DNA of 64,000 nt, from the NCBI GenBank assembly GCA_029260495.1, contig JAJDDD010000006.1, positions 62,001 to 126,000 on the forward strand. Direction: 5' to 3'. Source of the DNA: Phycisphaerales bacterium. Lineage in GTDB: Bacteria > Planctomycetota > Phycisphaerae > Phycisphaerales > UBA1924. Numbering within the stretch: position 1 is the stretch's first letter; each line of letters starts with the position of its first letter. Below, one piece after another: positions 62,968 through 64,000 of the stretch. The position numbers and the translations under genes were made by a program. The notes beneath the pieces were generated by a model. It saw nothing but the letters and a program-made list of their open reading frames with translations, made no database searches and was not told the DNA's origin.

Positions 62968-64000
62968 ATGTCCATGCTGCAGCGAGTTCTTGTTTTCACC
63001 AGGTGGGCGCCGGTTCTCTTTGCCGCCGTCGCGTTGGCAGACCGCGCTCCGATCGCCATTGACGGCGCCTTCTCCGATTGGTCCGCCGTTGCGCCTGCGC
63101 TGGCCGACACGGCCGGCGATGCGGGAGCGAGCGGGATCGACATGACCGCTGTTCATCTTGCTGACGATGATGAGTTTCTCTTCATCCGCGTCGAGTTTGT
63201 TTCGGAGCTTGATCTCGCAGAGTTCAACGCGCTCCGCCTGTATCTTGACACCGACAACAACAACGCCACCGGGCTGGCTGTCTCTAACATCGGCGCTGAG
63301 CTTGAGGTTCGGCTGGGCGATCGAACCGGTGTTTTCTATCCTCCGCCGGGCGCGGTCGGGCTTGCGACGCTTGAAGCGGTTCGCTTTCGCTCCCAGCCGA
63401 CGGTGACCGCGACTTCCTTTGAAATAGCGATCGCCCGCGACGTGAGCCCCGATGGCGCCAACGCGCTCTTCCCACTCGGACCTGCGCCGACCGTGCGCCT
63501 CTTTCTTCGTGATGAAGCCGCCGGCGATCAAGCCCCCGATGGCGCCAGCTCAATCTCCTACACACTCGATCAGGGTGATCCCCTTCCACCATCTCCTGCG
63601 ATTCCGTTTGGCAAGGAGCGGCCCACTGATCTGCGCGTGATGACGTACAACGTCCTTTTCGATTCGCCATGGGATCCGGGTGAAGAGGAACGCTTTGGCA
63701 GGCAGCTTGCCGCCATTCAGCCGGACATTGTCAACTTTCAGGAAGTGTTTAATCACTCGGCTGCGCAGGCAGCGGCGCTGGTCAACACATGGGTTCCGCT
63801 GCCCGTCGGCGAGTCCTGGGGCGCGGCTGAGCAAAACGATTGCATCACGGTTTCACGGTTTCCCATCGTCGATAGCTGGCCTCTCGATGGCAACCTCGCG
63901 GTTCTTATCGACGCGACAGCGGGCATCGGCGCGCAGATGCTCATCATCAACGCCCACACACCCTGTTGCGGCAATGACTCGGGACGCCAGGCGGAAATCG
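62968..64000 (+). CDS. Secreted endonuclease/exonuclease/phosphatase-family protein (3' partial)
   Basis: Open from ATG 62968 to the window end (344 residues visible); GGGAG lies 10 bases before the ATG. The signal peptide is VFTRWAPVLFAAVALA. Residues about 25-195 resemble a CBM9/DOMON-type beta domain (IAIDGAFSDWSAV, DDEFLFIRVEF). The catalytic domain then begins with TDLRVMTYNVLFD and IQPDIVNFQEVF, which carry the Asn and Glu metal ligands of the EEP fold. The rest of the domain is beyond the window. Likely an extracellular nuclease or phosphodiesterase; substrate unknown. Confidence 0.85.
   Translation, partial: MSMLQRVLVFTRWAPVLFAAVALADRAPIAIDGAFSDWSAVAPALADTAGDAGASGIDMTAVHLADDDEFLFIRVEFVSELDLAEFNALRLYLDTDNNNATGLAVSNIGAELEVRLGDRTGVFYPPPGAVGLATLEAVRFRSQPTVTATSFEIAIARDVSPDGANALFPLGPAPTVRLFLRDEAAGDQAPDGASSISYTLDQGDPLPPSPAIPFGKERPTDLRVMTYNVLFDSPWDPGEEERFGRQLAAIQPDIVNFQEVFNHSAAQAAALVNTWVPLPVGESWGAAEQNDCITVSRFPIVDSWPLDGNLAVLIDATAGIGAQMLIINAHTPCCGNDSGRQAEI

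Noticed and set aside
62841-63062. Small hydrophobic frame before the last gene
   Set aside because: It overlaps the signal-peptide-bearing gene in another frame; only the ribosome-like GAGGAG supports it.

Overview
This is a GC-rich, gene-dense chromosomal window with two genes running off its ends. The best fit is a bacterium of the Planctomycetota, probably class Phycisphaerae. That placement is an inference from the HpnC/HpnD/HpnE squalene route plus HpnH, a secreted protein ending in dockerin-like DGDG repeats and a GPCP terminus, a PEP-CTERM-like tail, a pseudopilin-like domain in a sigma-linked membrane protein, and a Lys/Arg/Ala repeat histone H1-like protein. No rRNA or strict taxonomic marker is present.

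Layout. 0-4 kb: a 5'-truncated M50 peptidase/HlyD-like membrane fusion followed after 3 bp by an unusually short SecA-like ATPase, possibly a dedicated export module. 3.9-6.2 kb: TPP riboswitch and thiC. 6.3-6.7 kb: a small membrane protein with an apparent frameshift. 6.7-10.1 kb (minus): hpnC-hpnD-hpnE with stop/start overlaps, making squalene from farnesyl diphosphate, divergent from ispH and rlmN. 12.5-17.5 kb: PLP ammonia-lyase, a lower-GC DUF4238 gene, an RsmB-type methyltransferase with an RGG-like tail, a PtsN-type EIIA and a lone ExbB-like channel. 17.6-20.6 kb: polyprenyl synthase and dxs. Together with ispH and hpnCDE these cover the start and end of the MEP route, prenyl chain extension and squalene formation. 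20.9-26.7 kb: PEP-CTERM-like protein, SHOCT-like protein, clpX, two lipoproteins and a glycosyltransferase-like protein. 26.6-31.6 kb (minus): cdaA-cdaR (c-di-AMP), a LolD/LolC-type exporter and the RNase P RNA.

31.9-39.3 kb looks like an accessory patch. It holds a Na+/Ca2+ antiporter, then a copper-type P-ATPase cassette between a degenerate and an intact copy of an LPS-kinase-like gene, then a glycosyltransferase, plsY and a ferredoxin. 39.5-45.1 kb: the repeat-rich H1-like protein, an M16-like protein without its zinc ligands, a methyltransferase, a class IV aminotransferase and nadK. 45.3-45.6 kb: an unassigned structured RNA ending in a strong terminator, ahead of serS. 47.2-50.6 kb: a three-gene translationally coupled molybdenum hydroxylase (cytochrome, 2Fe-2S subunit, Mo subunit).

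51-64 kb: a glycine-zipper lipoprotein, tRNA-Ala(TGC), a B12-binding-fold protein without the expected His, ubiE/menG, thrC and prfB with a programmed frameshift site carrying UAA. These are followed by an ECF sigma factor with a membrane partner that joins a duplicated N-terminal domain to a pseudopilin-like exterior, then hpnH, a large secreted dockerin-type protein and a 3'-truncated secreted endonuclease/exonuclease/phosphatase-family protein.
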